Below are positions 46,899-59,900 of a stretch of 64,000 bases of DNA, one piece after another. The position numbers and the translations under genes were made by a program. The notes under the pieces are model-generated. The model was not told where the DNA came from and did not search any database. It saw only the letters and a list, made by a program, of their open reading frames with translations. The number at the start of each line of letters is the position of its first letter. Position 1 is the stretch's first letter. Source of the DNA: Rhynchospora pubera (lineage: Eukaryota > Streptophyta > Magnoliopsida > Poales > Cyperaceae); assembly GCA_028095005.1 (NCBI GenBank), contig CM051460.1, positions 82,663,676 through 82,727,675 on the forward strand. The letters are read 5' to 3'.

Positions 46899-48913
46899 TC
46901 AGTATTCTCCAACAACCAGCCGACGGCCAATTTCAAATGAAGTGAATGCATCGAATGCCGCATACTCAATCTGCTCCTGTGTCAGTGCACGCCTACTCCA
47001 GTCACTGAGGCGGACATTCCTCGGCTTCACTATGTGTGCACTTGACTCAGAAACTATTCTAGATATAAAAAACCGTTTTTTAAGTAGCAACTTTGCCTAA
47101 GCTTTCAGAAAACCATAAAGAAGTCATTATTGCCTTCTCAACTACTTCAAGCATTGGAATTCAACAAAACTACAATTCCGATTTCAATCTTGCAAGCTAA
47201 ATTCTATCTTTCACTTGCTAATACCAGAACTTCAACAACCACATAGCAACCTTAGCTTCGGCTTTCAAATCTGATAACTTGAAGCTGCTAATCGGTCAAT
47301 GAAATTGTGCATAGTGTCAAAAAAGATAAAGAGGCAGGGGTCGTGTTAAAGCTAGATATGGAAAAGGCCTCTGATAGGGTGAACTGGGCCTTTTTAGAAG
47401 AAATGTTGAGTGTGAGAGGGTTTCATACTACATGGATAACTTCATCAACCAATCTGCCGGGTCAGAACCGTCAAATATTGGGAAATCCTTTCGATGAGAC
47501 CGCTCTGATCGGGATCTCATTTTCTTCGATGAGCTTGGATTCACTAGAAATTGAAGCGGACTCCAACTAATTAACTCACAAATCTCATACATATTTTTAT
47601 GCAACCGAAGATCGCTATTCCTCGCCATAAAAATCCTTTTTTTATATAGAACCTAGCGCCGCTTGAAATCTGCGACTTGGAACAGTTCTGACTGATTGAA
47701 TTGCCCACGTAACCATAAGCGCATTTTTAACCTTCCACTTCTTACGAGATACCTGTTGGTGAAGTACCTGCGGGCTTGCACACCAACATTTTGGATTTTG
47801 AAAGCAAGTTCTTGGCTTGGAGTCCTGTCCACTAATTGCAGATTATACCTCGAGCATCCTTTGGTTGTAATGGTACCGCTTCTTAGGTGTCTGGCCGGGG
47901 TGGGATAGAAATAGTAGCCAGTAGAGTAGTTGCACTCTTTGGTTTTCCGCTTGACAGCAAGAATTCCCCGGATATCGGATCTGGATCAAAAAAGTGAGAA
48001 GAGAAACGCACAGACCAATCAATCTTATCAGTCAACGTTTTTCCATTGGAGCGGTGATGATAGTCCTAGTAGAATGTGGAAAACTGTGTAGCTTGAGAAC
48101 TCCTCTTCAGCAATGATAATACGAGAGCATATGAAGAGAGAAGCAATTCTATTGAAAAGTCCTGAAATGCGCTTTTCACACCGTGACTCCCATGAACTCC
48201 CTCACCAGATTCTGCAACCCCCACTGCCTCATTACCGGCCGGCCCGTTTTCTCTGCCGCAAGGTACCTCAAATCAACCGCATTTTCCACCTCCAGATCAT
48301 AACTATTTAAAAAATAACCAATGTAGTTAATGTAAGCTTAATATGTTCAACCTGATAAATAGGTATTAAAACTATGGGAATTCAAATATGTACAGAGAAA
48401 ATTGAGGTTCAAGCAATTATTTATACAAATTAGTCCAATGGAAATTTAAATCTGAAAAATAGTTATCCATCAGAAACACTACGTAACATTTTTCTGAAGC
48501 AAAATGTAAAATAACTAGACAGGGAAAAAGAAATACTCGTCGTCAAGCTTCTGTAAATCAGCATGAATCCCAACTCCGACGAAACGAAACCGATCGTCCA
48601 AGAGAAAATCAGACAACTCGTCAGGGATGTAGTCACAGTGGATGAGTTGAAAGACGAGGCAACGGCGGCCGACACAGAGTTGAAGCAAGGCAGCGGGGTT
48701 CTCTCCAGTCGTGCCATGCCAGCCATGGGGACACCACTCGATGTCCAAGCCGACAATGAGGTGGTTGAGGCGGCGCCTGTGGATGCGGAGGATCTCGTCT
48801 ATCCAGTCGGCCGCCACTTCGCCGGAGGCGGTGACGGTGGTCTTGACCACTTCGTCGATGGCGTCGTAGTCGATCACGTAGGTTGAGTCGGTGTGGTCGT
48901 AGAAGATCCCCAT
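46899..48913 (-). pseudogene. Werner-type exonuclease-like copy 3, interrupted by filler DNA
   Basis: Exon 1 is 48913-48537 (MGIFYDHTDS; exo I VGLDIEW with D57 and E59; exo II FVGVGIHADL). Exon 2 starts at 48302 in phase 2 (DLRYLAAEKTGRP ... LVREFMG) and breaks at about 48188. The missing part resumes at about 47040 with KPRNVRLSDW and exo III YAAFD, ending GRRLVVGEY stop at 46899. About 1.15 kb of unrelated sequence separates the halves. Joining them would give a copy very like copy 2, so the gene was intact before the event. Splice sites and frame on both sides are preserved, suggesting recent disruption. A short transcript could still encode exo I and II only, without the exo III Tyr and Asp. 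Confidence 0.8.
47040..48188. mobile_element. Composite filler inside copy 3 (LINE RT piece, gag-like piece, unknown piece)
   Basis: About 47296-47437 (+) encodes VHSVKKDKEAGVVLKLDMEK and RVNWAFLEEML, a LINE reverse-transcriptase segment. 47428-47628 (-) encodes KDFPIFDGSDPADWLMKLS, a gag-like motif, in the opposite direction. 47640-48180 is less AT-rich, with an open stretch on - including SGEFLLSSGKPKSATTLL, which I do not recognise. No single element boundary or target duplication was found. It looks like a patchwork from break repair or a capture event. Confidence 0.55.
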
Positions 48914-49253
48914 GTCTCTCTCTCTAGCGAGATTTTTCTCAGAATTGGAGAGTGTGAAATTGTGAAGAAGGAGAAGAAAAGGGAAAGTGGATTTTCAGAC
49001 TTAAGTGAGAGTATGTAATTATGTATGGATATAGAATTATAAAGTATTTACCTGTTTATGCATGTTTTCCAATTAAAATATACAAATATGCTTTTTTAAA
49101 AACATATTGGTAAAATTATGACTATTTAAGCTAGTTTTTTTTTTAATTATTGTTCAGGTTGTGAGGATACGGACATACGGTAATTTTTGCAATGGGCAGG
49201 TGAAATCATACGGTCAAAATATCTGGTCAACCGAGTTTAAAACATACAATATG
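48914..49253 (-). other. Leader and upstream region of copy 3
   Basis: A CT-rich tract on - directly precedes the start codon, then AT-rich DNA with no other feature seen. Confidence 0.4.
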
Positions 49254-49584
49254 CATTGCACCGTGATTTTTTTAAACCAAAAAAACTCAATTTTTTATTT
49301 TAATAAAAAACATGCGACTTCTCAAATTTGAGAAACAAACATGTCAGTGGCGCGGGTAGTACTTTTTCCTGAAAACTGTGTTTAAAAAATCGTATTTGCC
49401 TCTCTGCCCGCGCCAATAGCAGTGGCGCGGGTACGCCTGCGCCAGTGGCAGTGGCGTGGTCAGAACCCGCGCAGTCCACCTGCGCACTGACATGTTTGTT
49501 CTTCTAAATACGTCTGTCCAATGTTTTTTATTAAAATAAAAATTTGGGTTTTTTTGTTTAAAAAAATCACGGTGCATTGCACAT
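49254..49584. mobile_element. Fold-back element with GC-rich centre (about 330 bp)
   Basis: Arms GCACCGTGATTTTTTTAAAC ... TTTTTATTTTAATAAAAAAC and their inverse bound a centre rich in GGCGCGGGTA and GCCAGTGGCAGTGGCG motifs. TGACATG/CATGTCA motifs next to the centre are also inverted. No ORF of note. Confidence 0.65.
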
Positions 49585-49728
49585 TTGCACTATTTGCACA
49601 GAGTTGAGTACAGTGTTGTGTAATTTTCCGGACGGGACATATTTTGATTTTTTTTTTTAAGGGCCGATGGACTCGCTACTGGAGGGATTGTTTCGTCCAT
49701 TTCTATTACGCTGCAAACCTGGTGCTCC

Positions 49729-49811
49729 AAGTCTAGTTGAAGAAGGAAATCAGAACAAAAAATGATAACAAGTCTAGTTGAAGAAGGAAATCAGAACAAA
49801 AAATGATAATT
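49729..49811. repeat. Perfect tandem duplication, 41-bp unit
   Basis: AAGTCTAGTTGAAGAAGGAA followed by ATCAGAACAAAAAATGATAA occurs twice head to tail. A related CAAGTCTTGTTGGAGAAAG lies near 54841 upstream of copy 4, so this is likely duplicated upstream DNA of the gene family. Confidence 0.8.
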
Positions 49812-51695
49812 CTTGCTTTGACTGAAATTATTATTTAAAATTAAAATTATCTATAATTTTTATTACTGCTCTTATAAATTATTATTTAAATTTTTTACAA
49901 TATGGCTTTCAAGTTTTTTATTTATCTATTTTTGATACGTAGTTAGTGTTAGTCTTATCACTATGGTCATTGTTTTTGCCTATTACCTTATACGTATATC
50001 ATTAAAATTTGAATTTTTATACTTTAGTAACTTCGTCTTCTCATGAAATTATTTATTAACTATACTGAAGATATATATGTGTCACACATCTATAATACTG
50101 GATTTTGCTACATTTGCCTAATTAATGAATGATTTAAACCAACCAAATAAATTAAATAATAGGCCCATTACAATTCAGCATTTTTATCTATAAATTAAAA
50201 ATAGACAATAAGTTTTTTGTATGGCAACGGGTAAAATTAGCTAACGAAAAACAATAGTCTCTGTTGTAATAGTATCAACTTCCGTTATTTCCACATTCTT
50301 CCAAATTACAAAAAATATTTGCTCATCCAATTCATTCTTTCATCGCCTTTTCTCGTTTATGAAGGGGAAGTAGAAAAGCTGAGGTGGCGATTGGCGAATG
50401 GAGGAGACGAATGAATAGTCTTACTTTTACCAGTACTAGTAGCGGTGTACAGTGTACTGGTGTTTAGAGAACACTGGAGAACTCCAGTTAGTTATCCATA
50501 CTGGCTTGACTATCGGACAAATTGCTCTCAACCAGTTTCAGTTTTCCCTCCAACGAACTCTGTTAATGCTAGCTAACAGTTAACTTAACCCTCGTTGGAT
50601 TAGCTTAATCATGGTTAGATTCGGAGAAGTTTCGTCTACATAAACATGTAATTTATTACGATTGAAATGTACACAAGAATGAATCAGCAATGTTCAAATT
50701 CATTGTTGTTCTTTTTTATGAAATTGTAAAATGTTCTTGATATAAGAAGAATTTGCAATATTCACCTTTAATTATATAGTTTAGTTCTGCTTTTTTACCG
50801 AGTGTAAAATTAATTATATATATAAGACATTTTTACATTCATCTTTTTTAAACAGGGATAAAACGGCTACAATAGTTCATGGGCCTGGTGCTTAAAGAGA
50901 CAGTTAATATTATGACTCAGCTAATTTAATTTAAAAGACGGATAAGATTTGATCACAATGTAAAAAAAAAAAAGTTGGTATTCAAATCTAGTTATAAAAC
51001 AGAAATGAAATATTTATTTACCAAGTATCAACCGGTTTATTATCCTTTTTTTTTTTAACTAAAAGCCCAAATCTGCTATTGTGGCACATCTTTTTTTTTT
51101 TAAAGAATAATTTATTTAACAACGAATTAAGTTTTTCTTTTTTTTTTGTCCTTCAAACCCAATTCTGCCACCTCTCTCTGTTTCTCACATTCAAACCCAA
51201 AACTGCCATTTTGTTTTTTATTATTTTATCAAATATACTCGTATTTTTTTTTCCTCTAGTGTTAGTGCAGTACAATGTTTTGTTTTGGAATAATATTACT
51301 TATTAGAAAAGTTGTGCTAGTAGCGCAGTTTTATAATTTGTGATCTTGCTCCAAAATCGTGGTCTCCTTTTCTCCAAATAGACCACTAATACACCAGTGT
51401 AAAATTACTACATTTCAATGAAAAATAAAAAAAAGTAAAAGTTAAGTTTATTCGGATTAAATCGATCATTATATAATTCAATGCAACATGCATTGGATAC
51501 AAGAGTAGGTGAATCCGTACTACACTCACTACACTATCAGGTTAGCTTATATCATACCACAATTAAAAATGAACAAAAATCGAATTAATTTGTTGGATCT
51601 GATTAATTATTTTAACAATTTTTTTATTTTGGATCGGCCACTAATATTGTTGAGATTTATATATTTGTTTACTCAACTTCATGAAGACCTATTCC
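49812..51695. other. AT-rich intergenic DNA
   Basis: No supported gene. Long poly(T)/poly(A) runs at about 51040-51150. Confidence 0.4.
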
Positions 51696-51856
51696 GGGCT
51701 CCGTTTGGATAAGGTGTGGGAAGAAGGGAAAAAAGAAAGAAGTGAGAAGAAGTATTGGGAAGTGTGTAACTTTGTGAAGAATTTGAATTGTTTATAATAA
51801 ATTTATTTTCTTATTCACTTCTTCCGTTCTTTCCAAATGGAATCCAAATGGAGCCC
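51696..51856. mobile_element. Tourist-like MITE, family B (161 bp)
   Basis: Ends GGGCTCCGTTTGGAT and ATCCAAATGGAGCCC; core GGGAAGTGTGTAACTTTGTG. The flanking triplets do not match clearly. Confidence 0.75.
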
Positions 51857-53206
51857 GCCCCAATGATTAAGAATATGCTTGTGTCGATTCCAGGGGAGCT
51901 AGTGATCACGACCAGATTTCGCAAAGTTGTGAATTATTAATTTAACTGATATTCAAAACAACGAAATCTAACAATATGATGAGGACAAACAATGTAGGAA
52001 AAAGAGAGAATAAAAAAAATGTAAAAAAAAATTGAGTGTGCTTTTTTATTTAACATAATTGATGCTAAGTCCTTGTTGAGAGAAAGATGTGCAAGTTTTT
52101 AGAGACTTTGCTAAATCACCTGCTGACTTGATTATGGAGGTTGCGCTTCAAAGGCATCTTTAATTTATACTTATCATTAATTTAGAATTTTCTAGAGCTG
52201 TCCTTTAGAGAACTTGTCTTTTATTTTCCTTTTGCGGTTTGTTTTTTTTAATTTCATATACTTTTAGCTCCTTGCTAAGTTTGTAATTTACATTCAGTTT
52301 ACTTTAATAAAAGATAATTGATGCTAAGTCATTCTTACAAATAAAAAAGAAAAGAAAATTAATTTCATAAATCAAAGAAATAGCTTTTGATCTCTCTCTT
52401 ATCTCTTTGTTCTCAAGGCACAGCCATTTGCAAGATTAACCATTTCCATTACAAGAATCCATGCGTTAAATTCTTTCATTTTCAGACAACTAGAGGGTAA
52501 TTACTAATTATAACAAAATCTGGTGGTTGAAAACTTGTTAGCCTTTTGACATTATTGCATGTGCTGATAAAAATAGCACAAAATCAAACCACATGCTAGC
52601 ATCACTAATCACTAAGCTGAACAGATGATAAAATTATAAGATGTTAGAGATGTGCAAGTCCATCTTGCAAAGCACCAGGAAAAAAAAAAAACCCCATAAC
52701 TGGCAGCCAGTTAAATAAATGTAATGACTAATGATTAATGATTGAGTCTGATGCATTCGTCTAAACCTGAAAGTTTTGACTTAAAACAAAACAGAGTGCC
52801 CTGTTACAAGTAATTGTAAAGAGGGAAGACAAAAGATACAAAACACTAACACAACATTCTCAAATAATTATTTTACTTTTCAAAAAAGAAAAACAATAAC
52901 ACAAACAAGAAGGGAAAATGCATTAGACTAAGTGTAAAATCCACATTCACAGAAAACATTCACTACAAAAATAAGCAATGAGCAACCAAAAATATTTTCT
53001 TACATACCGACGAACAACAAACTACATCAAGATTGTTACTAATTTGTACTGTTGGTTAAGCCACTAACAGAGACCTCCACAAGTTCAGAAACAAAACCTA
53101 AGTCTAGCGTTTGACACCATAAAACGTTTACAACTTCACTAATCAGACGCCGAGCTATGGATGCAGTCATGCAGAACATAGCACCAGCATCGCTCACATG
53201 TGCGCC
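51857..53206. other. Intergenic DNA
   Basis: No supported gene. 53100-53206 resembles the 3' flank of copy 2 (CATAGCACCA) and is likely 3' UTR of copy 4. Confidence 0.4.
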
Positions 53207-54399
53207 TCAGACATTATCAGAAAGCAGCCGACGGCCAACTTCATATTGTGAGAACGATTTTACAGTAACAAGCTCAATCTGCTCCAATTGCAGTTCAAGT
53301 CTATCCCAGTCAATGTAGTCGATGGCCCAGTTATGAAGGCGCATCTCCGGCCAGTACACTGCCACCAGATCGTACAATGTAGACAGCCTCGTTAGCTGCA
53401 CACCCCATTTCTCTGCCGCAAGTTCCCGCAAATCAACCGCAGGACCTCTCACCATAATTGGATACCTGTTTCAAAATAATCAGAGTGCACTTAACATAAT
53501 GAACCTGATAAATAAATGTTAAAATTGGAGGAATTCTAAAGATCTGAACCAAACAGACAGAAAAATGTACATAAGTACTTGAGCTGCATGCAATTAATTA
53601 CAATAATTAGTTCAAAAGAATCTGAGTTTGAAAGAGAAATAAAGCATTCTTAACAACTCCGACAAAGATCATATATATCCTTTTAAGTATATACAATTTT
53701 TATTATCTTTACAGAACAAGATCCCTGCCATAAGATTTTTTAATAATCAGGATTCAATAAAAAAAAAAACGGAACATGCATTGTTAAGAACTAAAGACTA
53801 AGAAGCAGAATATCATTTTTCGTAGCAATTATAGATGATGCCATAGAAAACAATTGATCTATAAAACAAATTCATTCAGAAAAACTACATCAATTCATAA
53901 GCAAAGCTCAATGATTGATAATCAAGAAAATTCACGGGTTACAAGAAAACCATTCAGAGATACTGCACATAATTATTCTAAGGTAAAATTACTAGATAGA
54001 TAAATATGTAAATTACTCTTCCTCAAGCTTCTCTACATGATCTCTTATCTTCACTCCGACCAAACGAATCCGATCGTCCGAGAGAAAATCAGACAACTTG
54101 TCAGGGATGTAGGTGCAGTAGAGGAGTTGAAAGACGAGGCAGCGGTCATCTACACAGACATGAAGCAAGGAAGCGGGAACCACTCCAGGCCTGCCATCCG
54201 CGATACGGGGACGGCATTCAATGCTGAGACTGACGATTAGGCCGTCTATTCTGTGTCCGTGGATGCTGAGAATATCGTCGATCCAGCAGGAAGCGGCGAA
54301 GGGTTCGGCAGTGACTGTTGTCTTGACCCTGAACCTGAATTCGCCATTATAGGCGGCGACGACGTAGGTCCCGTCGGTAGGGTGCAAGAAGATCCCCAT
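53207..54399 (-). CDS. Exonuclease-like copy 4 with catalytic residues lost
   Basis: Exons 54399-54017 and 53465-53207 join in phase 2 (donor GTAATT, acceptor ACAG) to give 213 aa with no frame defect. It aligns with copies 2 and 3 from MGIFLHPTDG through EVGRRL. The active-site motifs are changed: exo I reads VSLSIEC (Asp to S59, E61 kept), exo II VKIRDHV (His at the Asp position, a neighbouring Asp remains), exo III LVTVK (Tyr to L193, Asp to K197). A metal-dependent nuclease mechanism is therefore unlikely. Because frame and splice sites are intact, it is either a non-catalytic nucleic-acid-binding or dominant-negative paralogue, or an early pseudogene. The CT-rich leader is conserved. Confidence 0.75.
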
Positions 54400-56804
54400 T
54401 CTCTCTCTTTCTCTCTCTCTTACTCTCTCTATGTAGCTGGATCTCTCTCAGAAATGGCGAAAATGTGAGGTAGGCGAAGTGAAAAGTGGATTTCTTGGAT
54501 TTATATAAGAGTGTATGGATTTCTTCAAAACAGAGAAGTGGTAACGGATTGAAAACTTTTGCCTTTTTATATCTTTAGATAAAAGTATTCGTAGAGTTAT
54601 GCTTGAAGAGTAGCTAGTCTTTTTCTTGATTTCTCGTCTGTATACAGACAGTACACTTTGCAATCGCCGACTGCCGGGGGAAATCACACCGTTAAAATAT
54701 CTAATCAAATAGGCTTATAGACAGAATTAAGTTACGACAAAAGTTAGGTATATTATTATGATAATTTTTGGACGGTACATGTTTAGAAGTTTTTCTTAAA
54801 AAGCGGGATAGATTTGCTGCAACTGCTAACCTATGGAACTCCAAGTCTTGTTGGAGAAAGAAACTACTACCAAGGGAAAAAAAATTGTCGATGTTTTTAG
54901 CCGACAACTTTATTACTGCTCTTGTACAATATTGATTTAAAGTATTTAATATATGAATTTCTTTTATTATTTATCTATTTATTAATATAGTTTTAGTTGT
55001 ACCATTGTGATTATCATTATTATTCTTGCCTATTAATTTCAATTTTTTTTAATCCTTTCTTTACTATGCTCCTTATTATGTACTGCATTATATATATCAA
55101 TTTATAATTATTTATTTGTGGCAGTTGCCTAGTTAATGACTAATTTTAGTTAGTTAAGCAATATGCCTATTCCATTTCCAATTCTAGAACTATAAAAAGA
55201 GAGATAAATTTACTTTTGCGGGTAATAGGGAAATAACCATCCACTAGATTACAATTACATTCATTTTATGTATATACTATGTATCAAGAATTTGTTACAA
55301 AATCTTGAGAAAAAGATTTGAACTCCGAAAACAAGTGAAGAAACCCACTAGTGTGAAAGGCTTGTACCCTTTTTAGAGTGGCCATTAAGATAACACATAA
55401 ACGATAGCTCACGAAATAAAAGATTTTAAGATAGCAAATTCCAGGGTTTTAAAAGTTTTCATTAAATTATAAAATACTTGTAAATAGGGGAGACAAGATG
55501 CAATTTTAGGTGAATTTGTACGGTCAAAATTTCAGATTGACTGCCTGGAACAGATTGCGTTTTTTTTTTTTTTTCCGAAAAGGCCCGTAGGAACAGATTG
55601 CGTTGAACAATGTTAGGTATAGTGTTGTGAAAATTTCTGGACAAGACGTGTTTAGATGTTTTCCTTAAATTTTAAAATAAATGCGGGTAGACTGGCTGGC
55701 TTAATTAAATTTTTTAAATTGGAAATCTTGCGAAAGAAAGTAAAAAGAAAAATCTTAATAATGTATTTCTAGCTCTTGAATCATCATCAAAATAGAAAAA
55801 AGCCAAATAGAACAATTTTATTGTGTCAAAAAAATAGAACAATTTAAAAAGAAATATTGTTCTGCTTTTGATCAAAATATCATACATAATATTAAGAATT
55901 TGATTTCCTCCATTGTCATATTACACAACATATATGCATGGTAGTCCTTAATCTTTGTTAGCTTAATTTAAAGAGCTCATCAACAAATTTGATCAGCAAT
56001 AAATGTAACACATGTGCCAAATGCTCTATGCTTTTAGCTCTTTTTGATATTTTGTTTGCTCTCTGAAATTATGTACGAATAAGTTCTTCCTTCATCTTTC
56101 ATGTTGTGAGCCTAGATTAACGAAGGATATACGAGTAGGGGATGCGAGTTTGATAAGATTATTTTATATTCTATATATATATAAGAAATAAATATCTTCA
56201 AGATTCTAGCAAAATCCGCAACCCACGTGTGTCTTATCGCTTTCTGTAAGGGATTTCTTTTTTAAAATGCAAGGAACAAGGAAATTCAAATCCTATATTA
56301 GAATTTTGATCCTCCAAATTGGAGTAAACATAATTGACATTATGTTAGAATCATTAACTTCTAAACTGAAAACAAACAACTTCTTTCTCTCTGTTTTTAA
56401 TCTATGTTAAAGAAATATTTATTTGCGAACGGCGGCGATTTCAGTTAACACTTTAGCGTGAAGTGCAAAATGGAGGAACGCAAAAAGCAGCGCCCTCAAA
56501 TTTTTTTCATTTGCTTTCAAAAACAATATATAACACATATAATAAGGAACAATGCGTTAAACAACTTATAATAAAAATAAAAATAACAAAATCCACAAAC
56601 AATCATAACAATAAACCACCAAAGAAAAATTTCTCTCCGAATGAACAACTAAACAAAATCCATACTAATTAGTTAAGCCACTAACAGACCTCCATATCAA
56701 TCTTTAATTTCCATTTTGACAAAAAAAGCTCAAGTTTGAAACCTTCAATACAAAACTATAGTTGATAGTTCCCCATTCTACGCATATATCCGTCAAAAAT
56801 TTAT
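54400..56804. other. Upstream DNA of copy 4 and intergenic region
   Basis: The first about 150 bp contain the CT-rich leader of copy 4. Segments near 54740-54860 (TTTTTGGACGGTACATGTTT, CAAGTCTTGTTGGAGAAAG) and 55610-55680 (TTTCTGGACAAGACGTGTTT) resemble 49610-49760 and 44860-44900. They are relics of a shared upstream region copied with each gene. No other gene is seen. Confidence 0.45.
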
Positions 56805-56958
56805 GGGTGCGTTTGGATAGGTGTGGGAAGAAGGGAAGAAGGAAAGAAGTGGGAAGAAGTATTGGGAAGTGTGTAATTTTGTGAAGAGTTTAGATTGTTT
56901 ATAATTTTTTTTCTTCTTCTTCCTTCTTCTTCTTTCTTCCAACGATCCAAACGCTCCC
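56805..56958. mobile_element. Tourist-like MITE, family B (154 bp), at the 3' end of copy 5
   Basis: Ends GGGTGCGTTTGGATAGG and CGATCCAAACGCTCCC with TAT duplicated on both sides (56802-56804, 56959-56961). Insertion removed the normal stop region of copy 5, so translation runs into the MITE. Confidence 0.85.
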
Positions 56959-59900
56959 TATACTAACCAGCCGATGGCCAACCTGACACGATGCAAATGC
57001 ATCGAAAGCAGCATACTCAATCTGTTCTAGATCAAGGACTTGCGTACCCCAGTCGCTCGTGCGGGTCCAGAACGACTTCCCCAGGTAGAGCCCCACAAAC
57101 TCTTCCAGCAGCGTCTTCAAATCTGCCTGCTTCAAGTCTGACCTGCCTGTCTTTTCCTCTGCAAGTTTCCTCAAATCATTCCAACAAGATCCTGCGATCA
57201 GACCAAACCTGTTTAAAAAATTCAAAATAATCAGGTAAGCTAGCTTAATATAACATGATCCTGATAAATATATATTAGGGAAAATTGGATATAAACCCCT
57301 CTAATCTCCTCCATTCAGACATAAACCCCTCTAATTTTTGAAATCGGATATAAACCCCTCTAATCCGATTTTATTTGGACTTAACCCCTTTTCATTATTT
57401 TTAATCATATTTTAAATAAAAAAAATTAAAATATCACTGCTATGACTATTATACCCCTAACCTACACATTCTGGGCAACGACGATTCATTTTCCCGCTTT
57501 GTCTTTCCTCCAGCGATTCATCTTCCAAATTCGTGACTTTACCTTTCTTTTTTCTGAATCTATAAGGAAAGGTTTTTCGTACATAGTTTTGCTAAATCCC
57601 TAGGCACCTTTCTTTCCATCTTCTTATCTGTGTCTTCCTCTACCTCTATCGCTATCAAATAATGGAGACAGAAGAATTCAATGACGATTTTCTCACCCCT
57701 GATTATCGAGCAAGATTCTCAAAATAAAGTTTCATTGATTAGTGAAGAACCCCATCAGAAATCGCAGCAGAAATTGAAGATAAGAAGAAAGGCAATGAAA
57801 AATATTCATCAAGATTCAAGGTACATCAGTTTCAGAATAACAGTAACAGTTATTACTTTACTCGTAAGTTTTGCTGATACTCACAACAAGCACGAGATCA
57901 ATATTTGAAGTAGTGATTTTTAGTTTCCTTATAGCAAGTTTGGGCTACAGTAATGCTTGTATAAGAAATTTTAGTTATTAGAATTTATTTGCCCTCGCTA
58001 ACTAACAACAACATAGACTTCCTCGCCAACATAGCCAGCAATTTTAAAGAAAATTTTTTAATACATTGTTAGCTATCTGTTGATTGAGCGTTTATCTATT
58101 TGATTAAAATTTAATTTTCATTTCTCATATTTTTTTTTCTCTTTTGACCATAGCAAGTATGTTATCTGTTGATTAACTTTTAGAAAAAGATGATACTTCT
58201 TACATACAACTTATATGAATTAAATTAGATGACTCACTGGTATAATTCTATTTTTTTCAGCATAAATGAATTCCGTTTCAAGTTGAAAGTGAAATATGAT
58301 GGATTTTTTAGGCCAATATTTAATGGAAAGAGAAGAAAATACTGTTTTGATAAACAAAAAAACTATTTATTTGGATCAGCAAAGCTTTTATTTTGATGAT
58401 TTGTTGGGAGAAGTGAGATGTCTGTATTCTTTGGATGAGAATCCTTCATTTTCAATGTATTTTCTAGATGAGCGTTCTAGTACCCAGTCATTTGTTGAAA
58501 TTGAGGATGATAAGAGTTATAAGATGATGGTTGCAATGTATGAACAAAAAAAGAAAGCAATTATATATGTTACCATGGAGCGATTAGATGGTGGTAGTCG
58601 TGAGAATTTGAGTTCTGTAGAAAATTTGGAGGTTGAAAATACAGAACTTGAAAATTATGAAGAAGATTCTGATTATTGTCATAGTGAGGACAGCTACCAT
58701 AGTCGTCATAGCGACATGGAGAGTGAAGATGAGGATGAGCTTGATCTTGCATATGAGGGTGAGTTTTATACATATGATAAAGATGACCCTAAGATGGAGA
58801 TCGGGGCCAAGTTTCCTGATGCTAAAACTTTTAGGAGGGCTCTTAATCACTTTGCAGTGATCAATAGTTTTGAGTACAACTTCATGAAAAATGAACCAGG
58901 ACGAGTTACATCAACATGTGCAAAGCGGGAGTGTAATTGGCGGATACATGCATCAACTGAACAGGATGGCCTAACTTTTGTTGTGAAAACTATGCAACCA
59001 AAGCACGATTGTTGTGGAATCAATGAAGGTGGAAACAAGCGTGCAACAATAGGATGGGTAGTTGATCGGATTATAAACGATCTAAGAAAAGAGGGAGATA
59101 TATCAACAAAGGCTTTGCAAGAGAAACTTATAGAGAAATTTCGTGTTCCATTGCCATATAGTAGAGTTTGGGAAGGGAAAGAACTAGCAATGGAGGAGAT
59201 ATTTGAAAAGTGGAATGATTCTTTTATCCCAATAGGAGCTCTGAAAGAGGAGATAATGAAAAGAAATCCTGGAAGTGTTGTGAAGTTTGGAACTGAACTT
59301 GTAAAAGAAAAACAACATTTTCAACGATTTTTCATATCTCTTGGAGCTTGCATAGTCGGCTTTCTTAAGGGATGTAGACCTTATGTTGCCCTTGATGCAT
59401 GTCACTTGAAAGGCAAGTGGAAAGGTGTAGTTGCAGCAGCTATAGCAATTGATGGAAATAACTTTATGTTTCCACTTGCTTTCGCAGTTATGGAGGGTGA
59501 AACTGAAGATTCATGGGAATGATTTTTAAGAGCTTTGCACAAAGCAATAGACATGCCGTATGGTCTTGTTATTTCTGCTGACATGCAAAAAGAGTTACAA
59601 AATGCCCTTGCAACGGTGTATCCATTAGCTGAACACAGGGAGTGCATGAGACACTTTTTTAACAACTTCAAGAAACATTTCCATGGAGATCTTTTCAAAT
59701 TTGGACTTTGGGGTGCTGCACGAACATATTCTGAGACACATTTTGATGCTTTAATAAATGAGATGAACAAATTGTGTCCTGAAGGTATTCAATACCTCAA
59801 CAGTGAGCACAAAAATATTTGGAGCAGAAGCAAATTTGGAACCGAAGCAAAATGTGATTATCTCACCAATAATATTGCAGAGACATTCAACTCTTGGATA

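Noticed and set aside
47640..48180. Mitochondrial insertion in copy 3
   Set aside because: Composition hints at it, but I recognise no organellar gene. Left as unknown filler.
58584..58850. ORFs on - across the MULE transposase
   Set aside because: Shadows of the transposase frame, which has DDE, SWIM and zinc-knuckle motifs.
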